From contig OZ010787.1 of assembly GCA_963932465.1 (NCBI GenBank), positions 15,860,926 to 15,924,925 on the forward strand: 64,000 nt of DNA. The letters are read 5' to 3'. Shown one piece after another: positions 32,227-44,129 of the stretch. This DNA comes from Maratus speciosus. Lineage: Eukaryota; Arthropoda; Arachnida; Araneae; Salticidae. The first letter of the stretch is position 1, and each line of letters opens with the position of its first letter. The position numbers and the translations under genes were made by a program. The notes beneath the pieces are model-generated. The model was not told the DNA's origin. It did no database searches and saw only the letters and a list, made by a program, of their open reading frames with translations.

Positions 32227-34255
32227 CACTCTAAATAAAAAGGAGTGACTATTCGCTCCGGTGGAGTGAATAGTGTGGATAGGCACTCTATCGCAGAGTC
32301 AAAATATGGCCAACCTCTTTAGAGTGACTATTCACTCTGAGCAAATGTGGAATCATTGACTGTCTAAAAGAGTGACTAGTCACTCCTGGGTATATTGTAT
32401 TTTGTGAATATGAGCTAAATATATTTCGTATGTTTTATAGGAAAATATTGATCTAGGAAATATAAAAAGAAAAGAAATGACTGCATATGTGCTGTTCTTA
32501 TTGTTTGAAAAAGACTTTTAATGTAAAAAGTAGTTATTTATCTCTTTAAAATATATTCAATCTAATATTATATGATGCTATGAACATAAAAAAAAATTAA
32601 AACAGTTTAATCTATAAACTTCCTATCAGGCATTAAAAACACTTTTTTCAATGCTTAAATATCATGTTTTATTGTTTAGTGCGAATAATTACGTGTATTA
32701 TTGTATTACGTATGTAAACGTAGAAAAATGAGTTTACAATAGAAAAAAAAAATTAATAACTGATTCAGAATGTCTATAATTAAATGTTTTGATTAAAATC
32801 AGAAACAGCAGAAAAATGCTTACATACAATTAAAAAAATATATACAAATTTGAAAATCACAAAAAATAAAAATTTGTATTTCATAATTGTACTATTAAAC
32901 AACAACAATAATAACTATAAATACTGTTAGTGTTTATAATCAGAAAACAGTAAAAAACCGAAAAAAATCCAACTAGCTCAACACATTTTCAACAAATCTC
33001 AAAGGAAAACAATTCCAGCTCAAACTTTTTCAATATAACATGAAACTATTTAACTCATAATCATAACATACAAAATCTACAGGAATAAAAGATTAAAATT
33101 AAATAACCCTTAACTTTACGTTCCATAAATAATCACTTTAATAATAACCGTATATTTTAATCCTAAAAAGACGGACGCCTTTCTCTTATCTTAAAAAAAG
33201 CGTCGCAGACTTGCTGTTCTGATTAGCTGATGAGTAATACGAATACATGCAATTAGAGATCTACAGAAAATTTGGTTTCGTTTTCGTCTCAAAATCTGAG
33301 TTGCGCCAAAAATTCGTTTTCGGCGAAAATGCTGCCAAAAATTCGGCCGGACCGAAACTCGACCGAAGCTATCTATATTCCAGAAATCTCATTTCTTCCT
33401 TCGGAAATTTTCAATACTCCCCGTTGATTTGAGCTGTATCGCCTCAAATGAGACACTCTTTATGTAATGCTATGAACTTCCACTGTATATAATTACCAAT
33501 CATGACAGACTCAAGACGGGAGTAAAAATTATAATGCAAGCAATGCCTATATGACTCAACTTTAAAAATACTTTTCACGGGCTCGGTAAAATCTGCAGAC
33601 TTAACAGTAATAAAAAAATTTTAGTTTGAAACCGCAAAAGTGTTTCGAATGCTCTTTGAGAATGTTCTATGATTCTGTATCCTTTATGAATTAATTACAT
33701 TTAATTTTATAAGAAAATAAAAAATTTCATAAATAATCGCTTTAATAATATCCGTATATTTTAATTTTTAAATGGTGGACGTCTTTCTCTTATCTTAAAA
33801 ATGCGTCATAGACAAGACTGTTCTGATTGGCTGATGAGTAATACCCATACAATACTCCCTCCTGCTTAGAGTGAATAGTCACTCTTTCAGAGGAATGACT
33901 ATTCACTCTTGAAAAGGAGTGTAATTTAGTACGTAATTTCCAAGGTTGCATTATGAAATGGAGTTTTTGAAAATTAAGAAGTGACATATTTTGGTGCTTT
34001 TCATTATTTTACGCCATATATTGGTTCAAAGTTGAACGGATTTTTTTAAAGTGTATAATAGAAGTCTTTCACTCTCGTCAGCAGATTGAGATATTTCACT
34101 ATCGACAATGGAGTGAAATATTTCACTCCTTTCTAGGGTAGTGGGAAATTCCAGTCTTTAAGAAGTATATTTTTATAAAATTCACTCCAAAAAGTGTGAA
34201 AATGTCTGTCACTCTTTCAAAGGGTGAACTTTTCACTCCTGCCAATTTTAGATTG
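32227..34255. mobile_element. 2.0 kb TA-flanked element with AGTGACTATTCACTC palindromes
   Basis: TA borders both sides (32225-32226 and 34256-34257). The left end is CACTCTAAATAAAAAGGAGTG and the complement of the right end is CAATCTAAAATTGGCAGGAGTG. Near both ends are many copies of the palindromic word GAGTGACTATTCACTC and its variants: left at about 32240-32390, right at about 33868-33920 and 34065-34240. The interior carries a roughly 140 bp direct repeat (about 33110-33250 and 33715-33860, step 604 bp) sharing TTCTCTTATCTTAAAAA and GCTGATGAGTAATAC. No transposase frame. Confidence 0.68.
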
Positions 34256-34280
34256 TAAACTAGAAACCCAATAAAAAAAA

Positions 34281-34312
34281 GGCCCTTCTTCGTTATCCCG
34301 TCGATCACTTTC

Positions 34313-34369
<57 letters not shown>

Positions 34370-34905
34370 ATCGCTAAACTAACGCGCAATAAACAAATTG
34401 AAGAATGTTACAATGGGAGCCTAAAAAAAATAAATTAAAAAAAAAAAAACTACTGCTCACTAAAGTGTCAAGTATCAATACCTTTAAATAATAAAGTTTA
34501 CAGTACATTAATGAAAACAAGAAGAAAAAGTCTTGAATATTTATTTATTTACATTATTTTTCCTAATTATTCTCAGCTGGCGAATGTTTGTGATGTCAGT
34601 TGAAACTGACGTATTGTATGTAACTATGTATCGCAACATTTTTTACAGTACTTTTCCTCTTTTAATATCATGTCGTCGGATGTAATTGCCATTTTAATTG
34701 ACGAAGTAACTAATAAATCTGTAAAACATGATTAAAAATATAGATAAATGTCGAATTAAAAATCCCTTGATGCCATGATAAACACTTGATCGCATATGAT
34801 GTCAAGGGAATGCGATGCCAGAATCATACATTTTTGGCGTTAAATCCTATAGTTTGGCGTTAGTTTTTTTATGGAAAGTGGTCAACCTGATAACGGAGAA
34901 GTACC
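34281..34905. mobile_element. 625 bp inverted-repeat element (MITE candidate)
   Basis: The left end reads GGCCCTTCTTCGTTATCCCG then TCGATCACTTTCCATAAAA. The complement of the right end reads GGTACTTCTCCGTTATCAGG then TTGACCACTTTCCATAAAA. About 36 of 42 bases agree. The long A tract (34316-34367) begins exactly where the left arm ends. No protein is encoded. Confidence 0.7.
34316..34367. repeat. poly-A tract of about 52 bases
   Basis: Uninterrupted A run next to the left arm of the 34281-34905 element. It most likely grew from the short A run ending that arm, since the right arm has only about seven. Confidence 0.9.
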
Positions 34906-35020
34906 AAAAACGCTCAAGGAGTACTCATTAGAAAAGAAAATGTGAAATGTTTTTATTATCTTCTCTTATTTTATATTATGGAAATAAAAAGTCAACGAGT
35001 TTCTTTTGTTTTACTCAATC

Positions 35021-35711
35021 TTGCGTTAGTCGCATGTGTATCTCTGTGATGCAAGCAGCCATTTTCCTTTCCTAAGTTTTGAACCGAATAGATTCGGATC
35101 TTGTGGATCAATCTAGCTTCCTCACACTGGTGTCAATTTTTCCCTTTTGGCAGTTGTTCTCGAATCGGCTAATGTATTCAAAACTTAAAATTGAAAATGG
35201 CTTCTTGTATCACAGAGATATACAGGGTGGTTATAATTAAACTTCCCCTATAAACAGCATCCTACAGCGCAAACGGGTGAGCGGAATGCAATGAAATTTG
35301 GTATACAGACCATACACGAGGTGCGCTCATGGAATTTCGAAAAAAAAAAAGTTCCAAAATGTCCACCAGATGGCGCTTTTCCCGGAAAAAACATTAAATT
35401 TAAAACAATAAACGACCAAAACGCAATAATAAAACAATATTAACAATCCAGAACAAGAATTATGAGTGATAAAATGTAAAACCGGCTGTTTTGCCCGTTT
35501 ATTATGTTAAATTTAATGTTTTTTTTTCGGAAAAAGCGCCATCTGGTGGGCTTTTTGGAACTAATTTTTTTTTCGAAATTCCGTGAGCGCATCTCGTGTA
35601 TAGTCTATATACCAAATTTCATTGCATTCCGTTCACCCGTTTGCGCTGTAGGGTGCTGTTTATAGGGGAAGTTTAATTATAACCACCCTGTATATGCGAT
35701 TAACGCAAGTT
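35021..35711. mobile_element. inverted-repeat element, host of the nested palindrome
   Basis: The left arm begins CTTGCGTTAGTCGCATGTGT and continues ATCTCTGTGATGCAAGCAGC. The right arm, read as complement, gives CTTGCGTTAATCGCATA, is interrupted by the 35223-35690 insertion, and continues ATCTCTGTGATACAAGAAGC and CCATTTTC. Removing the insertion restores two arms of about 85 bp around a short centre, so the original element was about 220 bp. Confidence 0.78.
35223..35690. mobile_element. 468 bp long-armed palindromic MITE, TA target
   Basis: Starts CAGGGTGGTTATAATTAAAC and ends with its complement. Arms of about 200 bp match with few changes around a roughly 90 bp centre, including CCAGATGGCGCTTTT in the left arm and its complement in the right. 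TA lies at 35221-35222 and 35691-35692. The CAGGGTGGTTATAATTAAACTT type of end is common among mariner-like MITEs of arthropods. It is inserted in the right arm of the 35021-35711 element and is therefore younger. Confidence 0.88.
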
Positions 35712-37078
35712 TAATAGAACATTTTATAAAGTGCGGATGGTGGATGTAAAACCTTAGAGTTGTGTTAGGTTCGGCCTTTTGAATATGCATGACAGGATAT
35801 TAAAAAAAGAAGGGGTAACAGAGATTAAAAACTCATCATTACAAATCCTGGGTGCATTGCTTTATCATAAAAAGTTCATTAGCTTAAAGAAACTACTGGG
35901 GTTTGGTGCCAGTAAATAATTAACTTTCCGGCGATAACATTGGTAATGTGCTATTTCAGCCCCAGTTACCTAACTAAGGCGCCATAAATTATACCAGCGG
36001 AAGTTTTTAATAAAACTCTAATGGCTGAAAGACAGGAAACGCAAAGAATCCAGCTAGCAAGAAATCAAATCTTTGGTAAGTCAATATTTGGGTTGCTTTT
36101 CGGAGCATATGGTAGAAATATGGAGGTTAAAATAAAAGCCTTAGCTTCAATATGTGCAATTTCATATTTAGCCAGACTTGCCAAAAGCTAAATCTTATCA
36201 ACTAGAATGGCAAGAAGAAGACAAAGTTACGTTATATTTTCTGGTGAAGGGGCGGGATTTTCATGTATGTTAAGGTGCTTGTTAAGAGTTTCTGAAAGAG
36301 GTGTTAAAAGCATATCTGGTATTAGAAGAAAGTTCAGTATGGGCTAGAAGTAGGTCGAGTGATTAGTATGCGTAAATGTATCTGATTACAACGTAGACAA
36401 ACTTGCACGACTATTTTTGAAAAGAAATTTCCGCCTTATTTAATTGCCCTATTCAATTCTGTGATTAAATAAAAAGAAATTTTCTTTTTGAAAAAAGTGG
36501 TGGAAATTTGTTTCAGTAGTAATCAAGCCCTGTTTGTAAGGTCCGCCATTTTCTCCTATGAACAAAAAATCCTCTCTTTTTGAACAAAAAAAAAAAAAAA
36601 AAAAGAAGAAAAGAAACCAATATAAAAGAAAAAGGTGTCAACAACTACAAAAAAAAAAAAAAAAAAAAAAAAAAAAAGCACAGTTTTACAAAAAGTAACG
36701 CCTAAAAAACTTTTTTCTATGCATAAAACATATCGATATCGCAAGCGTTTAGAAACTTTCTTAAAACTCCTATAAGAATTTACCTTCATTCACATGTAAG
36801 TATCATAACGTAGCTCAATATTAATCTTAAGAGGGGGACTGTGCTTTAGGCGAGATGTTCGTCGTTATCTGAACAACATCCTATTAGATTTATTTTGGGA
36901 AGCATGTAGATTGAGTCAGTTTGCAATGTTCGTGGAACCATCAATAATTACGTGCTTGGTGTGCTAAAATATACAAATCGCTGCATTAGTAAATGAAAAT
37001 TCTAAAAAAAAAAAAAAAAAAGACTTGAATTTTTTAACTGACTTCAATCTTTTGCTATGTCTCTACAAATTAATATAG
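35712..37078. other. no gene recognised; several A tracts
   Basis: A tracts at 36587-36604, 36650-36676 and about 37003-37020. No coding similarity seen. Confidence 0.55.
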
Positions 37079-37390
37079 CAGCGTGCAAAATAATAGAGAC
37101 GATCAACTTATTGACTAAATAATAAACATAATTATATTATATCCCATATAAATAATATACATAGATTTCATGAAACTGAATTCGCAATATAAAGACAAAA
37201 AAATATGTTGTAAAATGTTCTTTATTATTAAAATATGAGGAATTCCATATTCAATGGATATGCAGGAAGTGCAAAATAATAAGAACGGAACAGATTTATC
37301 TAAATTATAGAAATATTACAAATCAGTCGTGTATCCTTTACGTTTTATGATTCTAGTCCAGCGTTCTGGCATAGAGTTTACATAGTCGAG
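37079..37390 (-). pseudogene. Tc1-like transposase 3' fragment with terminus
   Basis: The minus strand encodes LDYVNSMPERWTRIIKRKG then YTTDL-stop (stop at 37316-37318). This is the conserved C-terminus of Tc1-type transposases (SMPxRxxxVIxxKGxxTxY). A CAGCGTGCAAAATAATAGAG end lies downstream, starting at 37079, and a related GTGCAAAATAATAAGAAC word at 37269. Everything upstream of the last 24 codons is missing, so this is a truncated remnant of a different Tc1 family from those at 19.6 and 39 kb. Confidence 0.75.
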
Positions 37391-38289
37391 GTTTCAAAAC
37401 ACAACATGCCACACTAATGACATATATTTTGGATTCCGTAATCAAAAAGTAAAAACGGAACCATTATACGATCACTCATCTGTCTGTCTGTCTGTTACAG
37501 CCATTTTACTCGTAAAATATGGAACGTGGAATGTTCAAATTGGCTGAAGTAATAAAGGCTACTGACCCACATATTTATAGATTATTAAACGTTCAAAGGT
37601 ATATTTAGGAAAAATGTAGAGGGGCTACTTGAAAAAAAAAACCCTTTTTTTTTTAATATCATGTGGGATATCGGGTGAAAGCTTCCGTAACGCCGAACTC
37701 AAAAATACATATCTTTTAATTTTAGGTGTTATATTTTCAGAGATATTGTCAAAAATATAATGCAAAAATATGTCCCCCGCATACCTCTATTTCCGAATAT
37801 ACTGAAACTAAAATGATGAAAAAATTATGAGTAGTAGAAGTTAGTTTTAACCTTGGAGGAAATCTATAGCGATTACCCGATGTCACATAGTATGTGAGAA
37901 AATCGCTTTTCCGTTACACACAAACTTCGATTTGTGTTCGTTCAGCAAAGGAGTTGAGGAGCGCTGGAGGTACCTATTGTCGCAGAAGTATAAAAGGATT
38001 GTTGATAATGATTTTCGAAAAAATTGTCGGTAATTAGCCGAGATATTAATCCTTAAAGACACGGACGGTTTGGACATACATAATGACACGGGCGGCGTAC
38101 TCTAATGCGCCATCGCCTTTTAAAGCCTAGATCTTTTAAAGCCTAACAACCTTTAATAATGCATTTGTGTAATGTAATGTCGAGTTGCTAATCCATATAT
38201 TTATTATATGGAACCCTCTGTGCCGAGTAATACCCGCACTTGACGAATTATGTATTATACTTTCGTGTTGGCCTATTTTTCCGTAGATA
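37391..38289. other. no gene recognised; CTGT-repeat motif
   Basis: At 37478-37495 a CTGTCTGTCTGTCTGT tract is followed by sequence resembling those at 43996-44060 and 49319-49400 (see findings). No frame recognised. Confidence 0.5.
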
Positions 38290-38297
38290 TGGTGCAC

Positions 38298-38944
38298 TAG
38301 AGATCTGCACGGACCGGCCCGTGCCCGGCCCGCGGGCCGTCTCGGGCCTATTTTCATTCACTGCACTCGGGCCGGGCTGAGCCATACTTTTTCTGAAGGT
38401 TCGGACCGGGCCGGGCCGGTCCTAGTCATTACTCTTTACGGGCCGGGTCGGGCTCGGGGCCTTACTTGTTTCCTGAAGATTCGGGCCGGGCCTAACTTAT
38501 TTTCTCTGCACATACCCGGGTACTGGATTCATTCCTAATTTTCACGGCCCAAAATTTTCATTCCTAGTTTTGACCCAGCCCGTATGAAAATTATTGTCTC
38601 GGCGTGGCCAGGTCCGTTCAAAGATCAGTAAAATTAGGCTTGGCACAAATTTTTTAAAAAAAAGCAAATTGCATACATTTTTAAATCGCCACTATTCTCC
38701 GATTAAACATTCAAATTCATTCTTTTTAAAGAGGCTCCTCGTACGAGACAAACTTTTTACCAAATCGACGTAAAAATCAATGTTTTGTAGAAAATTCACT
38801 CGGGCCGAACTTTTAACTTTTTTACAGTGCCGGGCCGGGCCAATATTTTTTTTGTACGGGCCGGGGGGGGGGGGGGGGCGAATTCTTTTTTCTCTGAGTC
38901 GGGCCGGACACGGGCCTAGAAATGTCGGCCCGTGCAGACCTCTA
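38298..38944. mobile_element. GC-rich 647 bp hAT-type MITE with 8 bp target duplication
   Basis: TGGTGCAC is present on both sides (38290-38297 and 38945-38952), a perfect 8 bp duplication typical of hAT transposition. The left end is TAGAGATCTGCACGGACCGG and the complement of the right is TAGAGGTCTGCACGGGCCGA. The interior is dominated by GGGCCGGGC and CGGGCC words and holds a run of about 16 G (38863-38878), in sharp contrast to the surrounding AT-rich DNA. Overlapping open frames are by-products of the GC-rich repeats. Confidence 0.88.
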
Positions 38945-39084
38945 TGGTGCACTATAACACCCCAAACTTTCTCCATGCGGGATCACCAACCAATCGAATG
39001 TGGAAATCTTATATCCTCACACCTCTTTTTGAGCGTCTTTTCCCCTAGTTCAACAGATGGCGTTCTAATAAGTGGGTATGCGTA

Positions 39085-40660
39085 CAGTGGCTCGGAAAAG
39101 TATTCGAATGAATTTCAATGAAATTGTGTTCTATTCATAATATTTCAGAAAGAGCATGTAATAATAAGAACTACAACTCATTCTTTACAAAACTACGCAA
39201 AATATTTTAAAAAGATAGTAAAACGTTATTTTAAAAAAATCAATAATCAAAAAGTAACAAAAAAGTTACCTCACAAAAGTCTTCGTACCCTTAAACAAAA
39301 TCTTTAGATATTAGTAAATACAGTAATATTTCATTAAATTAGTACTTAGTATGATATCTTTTAGTATAAACAACAGTTTTCAAACGTCTAGGAATAGATT
39401 TCACTACTTTTTTTGTAATTTGTGTATTAATGTTCATCCATTCATTTATCATTACCGTTTTTAGTTCGGTTTTCGTTTTAATGCCGTGTCATCGTACTTT
39501 AACCCCCATTTCTTTCCAAATATACTCTATTGGGTTTAAATCCGGCGATTGACATGGTGTTTTCAGAATTTATGGACAATTGTAAAGATACCAGAGGCAA
39601 ACGTTGAGAGCCGTGTGTTTAGATCGTTATCTTGATAATAAACAAAGTTGTTTCCAATACTGAAATTTTGATCTGATAATTTTAAATTGTATTTTAAAAC
39701 ATTTAAATAAAGTTCATGATTCATTATGCCATCAAAAAATACCAAATTACTTAGTCTTGATGCAGCCATGCACCCAAGGACACCTCCGCCGCCATGCTTA
39801 ACTGTTCCAACTAATTTCTTCATTTTTTCTCTCGATACAATAAACGCCTATCGGAACCAAAAATGTTAAATTTACTTTCATCTGCAAATAAGACATTATT
39901 TCAATACGATTCATTTTTATTTATCACTGATTATGAGAAGGAAAGCCTAAGCTTTCTGTTTTTCTCATTAACAAAAAAATTTCTACGGGCAGAACGCCCA
40001 TTTAACCCAGTTGATCCACTAGTCGAAAAGTTTCACATGAAATTGAATTAGAACATTTTTCATTAAATTCTGTAGCAACTTTTATAGCACTTAAACATGG
40101 ATTTCCCTACCCCGGGCCACTCCCTGAATTCAACACTGCAAATTGTATGTAACCTTTTATACAGGCAGATGTTAATCTTGGAAACCCACACGACGTGGTT
40201 TTACATATTTAACCTACACTGCGAGTGTTGCATATCTGAATAAGTTAAAATTTCACCACTTATAAATTTAATTAGGTTTGTACTTAAAGAATTTAAAGCC
40301 CAAATCTTTAAATTAAATAATTTTTATTCAGCAAACTTTTATTTATATAAGTACAGTAGCATCGTTTTTCTAAAACATCACTATCATATAAGAAAAAATA
40401 TTAGATGGTTATATACAGATTCAAAAGAAAAATTTCCGCAGTGTAGTGTTAAGGATTCCCGACCTTTTAATTGCACTTCATAGTCTAGTGATGTTGGCGT
40501 CTTTATCTGGCTTCAATTTCCTTTGCTGCTATCCTTTTACTTGCGACCGTGACAACAATAGAGTTCTGATCGTTCCGGAAAAATTCTTGGCCTTCCTTTA
40601 GAATTGGCAGTACTATAAGTAGTCGGATTCTGTATGAAATTACCTTTTAAATGCTACGCA
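39085..40660 (-). pseudogene. Tc1-like transposase pseudogene with 3' terminus
   Basis: Read on minus from about 40640, the pieces are: NSKGRPRIFPERSEL, the GRPR hook between the two DNA-binding helix-turn-helix units; ARRNFFVNEKNRKLRLSF at about 39955-39990; LFADESKFNIFGSDRR, carrying the first catalytic Asp; VKHGGGGVLGCMAASRLSN within 39563-39823; YYQDNDLNTRL, where the family has QDNDPKHTA and the second Asp is kept; CQSPDLNPIEYIW with the final Glu, at about 39525-39560; and a C-terminus ending RYHTKY-stop at 39339. Several stops and frameshifts separate these pieces, and about 350 bp at 40090-40440 do not match. A terminus CAGTGGCTCGGAAAAGTATT starts at 39085 after TA. The other end was not found. 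Confidence 0.85.
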
Positions 40661-41861
40661 AAAATATTTACCAATCACGAGCCTTAGTTTTGTAATATTT
40701 AATACGTTCTTGTCCATTTTTTTCCAGCATAAATTTAACAAAATACATATTTTAAAATGTATATAAATTTTTGTAAAATATTGCTTTAATTAGAATATCA
40801 TGTATTTATTTTTAACAAAAGGATTTGCGAATTTTTGTAGCAAATGAGAACTGATTTCAACTATTTTCATGTAATTTCTATCATTTTGCACCCCTATGGA
40901 TGAAACATTTCAACCGATCGCAGAGTTTTTTATATTATTCCGTTTAGCTGTATATAATAAGAATTACAAAGCTATAAAAATCAGTATCAGCTTCTGATTT
41001 TTGATTACTGATGCAAAATCTTGAAAGTGGATTTTATTTTATTTGAGAATGCATTACTAACAAAATATTAAAAAAATCTTTGTTATATGTTTCTTTATTT
41101 GTAATTTTAAAAAATATGCTTCAATAATTAACTTTTTTCAAGATGAATTTAGATTGAGATATATTTTAAATTATCTTTCACCTATTTCGCCGTCTAAAGC
41201 TTTAGTTTAAAGGTATTAATCATTAAAATGAGAAGAAAAATGATTTCATATATGATATGTGTGATTTGTTTTTTATGTATTTATATTTGCGAGAAGAAAA
41301 TGTCAGAAAATCATGTTTGCGGCAAACTTAATGACATCACGCTCGTTAAAAAGATTGCTAAAAAGATAATAAATAAATGGGAAAATAAATTTTTAATAAT
41401 ATATGTAATTAATATGGAGTAATAAATTTCATATATTCATAGCTACTAACTGTAACGATTTTTTCGCACCAGTATATTCCAAACACTATCTTCGCTTTAT
41501 TTATCCATATTATTCTTCAATTGAATAAGGAAAAGATAACTATTAGGAATTGCCGGTGCAACATAACCGTAGCATTTGACAGATATATATAATCAATTTC
41601 TGTTTTATCGTTTTTCATTTCACGATTAGCATATTATTGATTTAATTTTCAAAAACACTTTGTTTTTCAGTATTATTAACTTACGACATGAAAGTTGTTG
41701 CGTTAGTAAAAGTAATATTCTTTTAATGAAAAGAACAAAGGACAGATCTTATACACTTTCATACAATATAATGGAAGCTGGAATATGAATTTAAACAAAT
41801 TATTTAAATTTGTTGTTTTGTGTATGTAGAAGTAAATTAGATGCATAAATGTATGAAACAG
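40661..41861. other. AT-rich, no gene recognised
   Basis: A 64-codon Lys/Ile-rich open frame at 41228-41422 begins with a hydrophobic stretch that could pass for a signal sequence (YMICVICFLCIYIC). It has no known relative and no splice context, so I do not call it a gene. Confidence 0.5.
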
Positions 41862-42160
41862 CCCTCATAGCATGCATGGTCACGGTGACGTCGTTGTGAC
41901 GTCACTGTAAGTCACTGTGGTCACGTCACATCTGTGACCAAAATGCCACCACTCAGTGATGTCACATTGTGACTGAGATGTGAACTTCTTAGAAAACTTT
42001 AAAAAATTGCAAAAATTCTTCAAAACATGTTATTTACTGTAAAATTATATTTTTCTGGCAATTAAAAAAAAATTGTTACGACACTTTTATGTCACTGCAT
42101 GTAACGTATGTCACGTCACATATGTGATAAAAAAAACCCACCATATTGTAAGTCACAGTG
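41862..42160. repeat. GTCAC/TGACGTCA-rich block, left
   Basis: Begins CCCTCATAGCATGCATGGTC and contains ACGTCGTTGTGACGTCACTG, AAGTCACTGTGGTCACGTCA and further TCACATTGTGAC words up to about 42160. Its outer edge resembles the complement of the outer edge of 48750-49041, so the two blocks face each other across 7 kb. Confidence 0.7.
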
Positions 42161-42199
42161 TGACAAAAATATAAACTTCAAAAATCTTTGAAAATGAAG

Positions 42200-43440
42200 A
42201 GAAATATTTTAAACAGTCCCGAGTTACAGCGGCATAAGGAATGAAAATATATTAGTGGATAGCAAATAACAAATTCTGTCACGAAAGGGGAAAGGGGCAT
42301 AATAAATAAAATGCACGATACAAGCATTAATAAACTAAATTTCCATGCTATATTTTATCAATTTGATATCTAAGACAGTAAAAGTATTCTTTTTTCATGA
42401 TTTCAATTTTATCTAGCATTGAAATTTAATATAATAATCCTCCACTGATTGTTACACTCTCATAAAATTATTGCGCATTTAGTACAAAAACAAATAAACG
42501 ATAAAAAAAACACCTGCTCAAATCGTCTGCCTCGCGATGTTACCATAGAATAAACAAGAGAATACGCGGGAAGTTACTTCACTCCACTGTTTAGAACATC
42601 ACCACGTCTACAGCACTTCTTTTAATATAAAAGAAAGACATCTGCCATTTTAGGATATTGCAAATATACGGATATTATTACTGGAGCATATATGTAAGTC
42701 TTATTTAATTTAAATATTTTATTCCTGTTTTGTATATATTATAATGATGAGTTAAGTAGTTTTATGTTACACATATAGAAATAGACTGATCTGTATTGTT
42801 TTCAGAAGGATATTTTCCTATTCAATCCTGTTGTATCTTAATCTGCCATCGCTCGAAAAAAAAAATCTGTCGCAGAGACTGATTCATGCCTACATTCATA
42901 GTGGAATGAATGTAAATATTAATTTTCAATTGCTTGATATTAAAAATGTGTTGAAACAGTGATATGGAATTTTTTTTCGTCTTCTTAATGTTTTCTAATT
43001 ACTAACACTTATAGTGTCATTATTATTTTAGAGTTAAATATGAAATTAGAAACGGTTTCAGATTAGAAATTAATATTACACTGGGAGAATGTCTTTTTAC
43101 ATATTATAGTAGTGAAACTTTTGAAAGATTTTTTTTCATTGCTAATAATATTTTAAATTATTATTTAAAATCCTAAATTTTCATACCAATGTTTTTAAAT
43201 TTAACATTTGACAACATTATAAAATAGTAGGAGTTCCTTATGCCGTGTGGAAATGTTTTTGAGAAATTGTTAAATCTAATAATGCATTTAATTCATCTAT
43301 TGTAGTTTATTGTGTTTAATAATACAATTATAAATGCTAATTATTTAGTGTTTTTCAAATTAGTATATTTATTTTTTTAAATTGTATGTAAGCATTTTTA
43401 TTTCTGTTTGTGATTTTAATCAAACATTTAATTGTAGACA
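42200..43440. other. no gene recognised
   Basis: AT-rich sequence without recognisable frames. The patch at 42530-42620 is less AT-rich but unassigned. Confidence 0.55.
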
Positions 43441-43641
43441 CACTGTTAAAAATTTTGCAGCATTCTGGCAGGTCATTCGACCTTTTTTTGAAAAAACGGT
43501 TTCATAACCATAATTTGACCATATTCTGACCATAAAATGGCCAATAATATGGTCAGAATAGTGTTAAAATTACGGTTGTGTAACAGTTTTCGGTAAAAAC
43601 GGTCAAATGACCTGCCAGAATGCTGCAAATTTTTAACAGTG
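43441..43641. mobile_element. 201 bp palindromic MITE
   Basis: The left end reads CACTGTTAAAAATTTTGCAG then CATTCTGGCAGGTCATTCGACC. The right end is its complement with one or two changes, giving arms of about 45 bp. Secondary inverted words (GACCATATTCTGACC and GGTCAGAATAG) extend the fold inward. No clear target duplication is visible. Confidence 0.8.
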
Positions 43642-44129
43642 CACTCAGAATGAGTTTTTAAATTTTCTTCGATTGTAAATTCATTTTCTACGTTTTCGAT
43701 ATGTGTAATCATTGGCATTAAAAAATTAAATATGATATTTAAGCATTGAAATAAAGTGTTTTTCATGCCTGTGATAACAAGTTTATAGATTAAACTGCTT
43801 TAGTATATTTTTTAAAAAGTTGGTATTTACTTAAGTAATATAGGACTGAATATTTTTTTTAAGCGATTAATAACTACTTTCTACATTAAAATGTTTTTCA
43901 GACAATAAAAATAGTTAATATGCAATCATTTATTTTACTTTTATTTGTCCTTTTTAATACTTTTCAACAAAGTTGAAAAGTGTTTATGACATCGGTTTGT
44001 CTGGCCGTCTGTCCGCGCTCCAACTCTCGCAAATATACTCGGATTGCCTTGAAATTTTTGGATGTTATTGACGTTTACCATTGCACGGTCCCTATTTGTA
44101 ATGAAGTTTGTAGCGTGTTCAGTTCATCT
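43642..44129. other. no gene; motif shared with 37.5 and 49.3 kb
   Basis: At 43996-44060 GTCTGGCCGTCTGTCCGCGC is followed by CTCGCAAATATACTCGGATT and GCCTTGAAATTT, a pattern also seen at 49319-49400. A 72-codon frame here is part of that repeat. Confidence 0.45.

Noticed and set aside
34316..34367. Poly-A tail of a processed pseudogene or LINE
   Set aside because: It lies exactly at the inner end of a MITE arm that has a shorter A run on the other side; no coding sequence precedes it.
38692..39121. Overlapping open frames on both strands in the GC-rich block
   Set aside because: They are by-products of the GGGCCGGGC repeats inside the hAT-type MITE; GC-rich DNA has few stops.
41228..41422. 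64-codon frame with a hydrophobic start (secreted peptide?)
   Set aside because: The rest is Lys/Ile/Asn-rich low-complexity and the frame lies in featureless AT-rich DNA.
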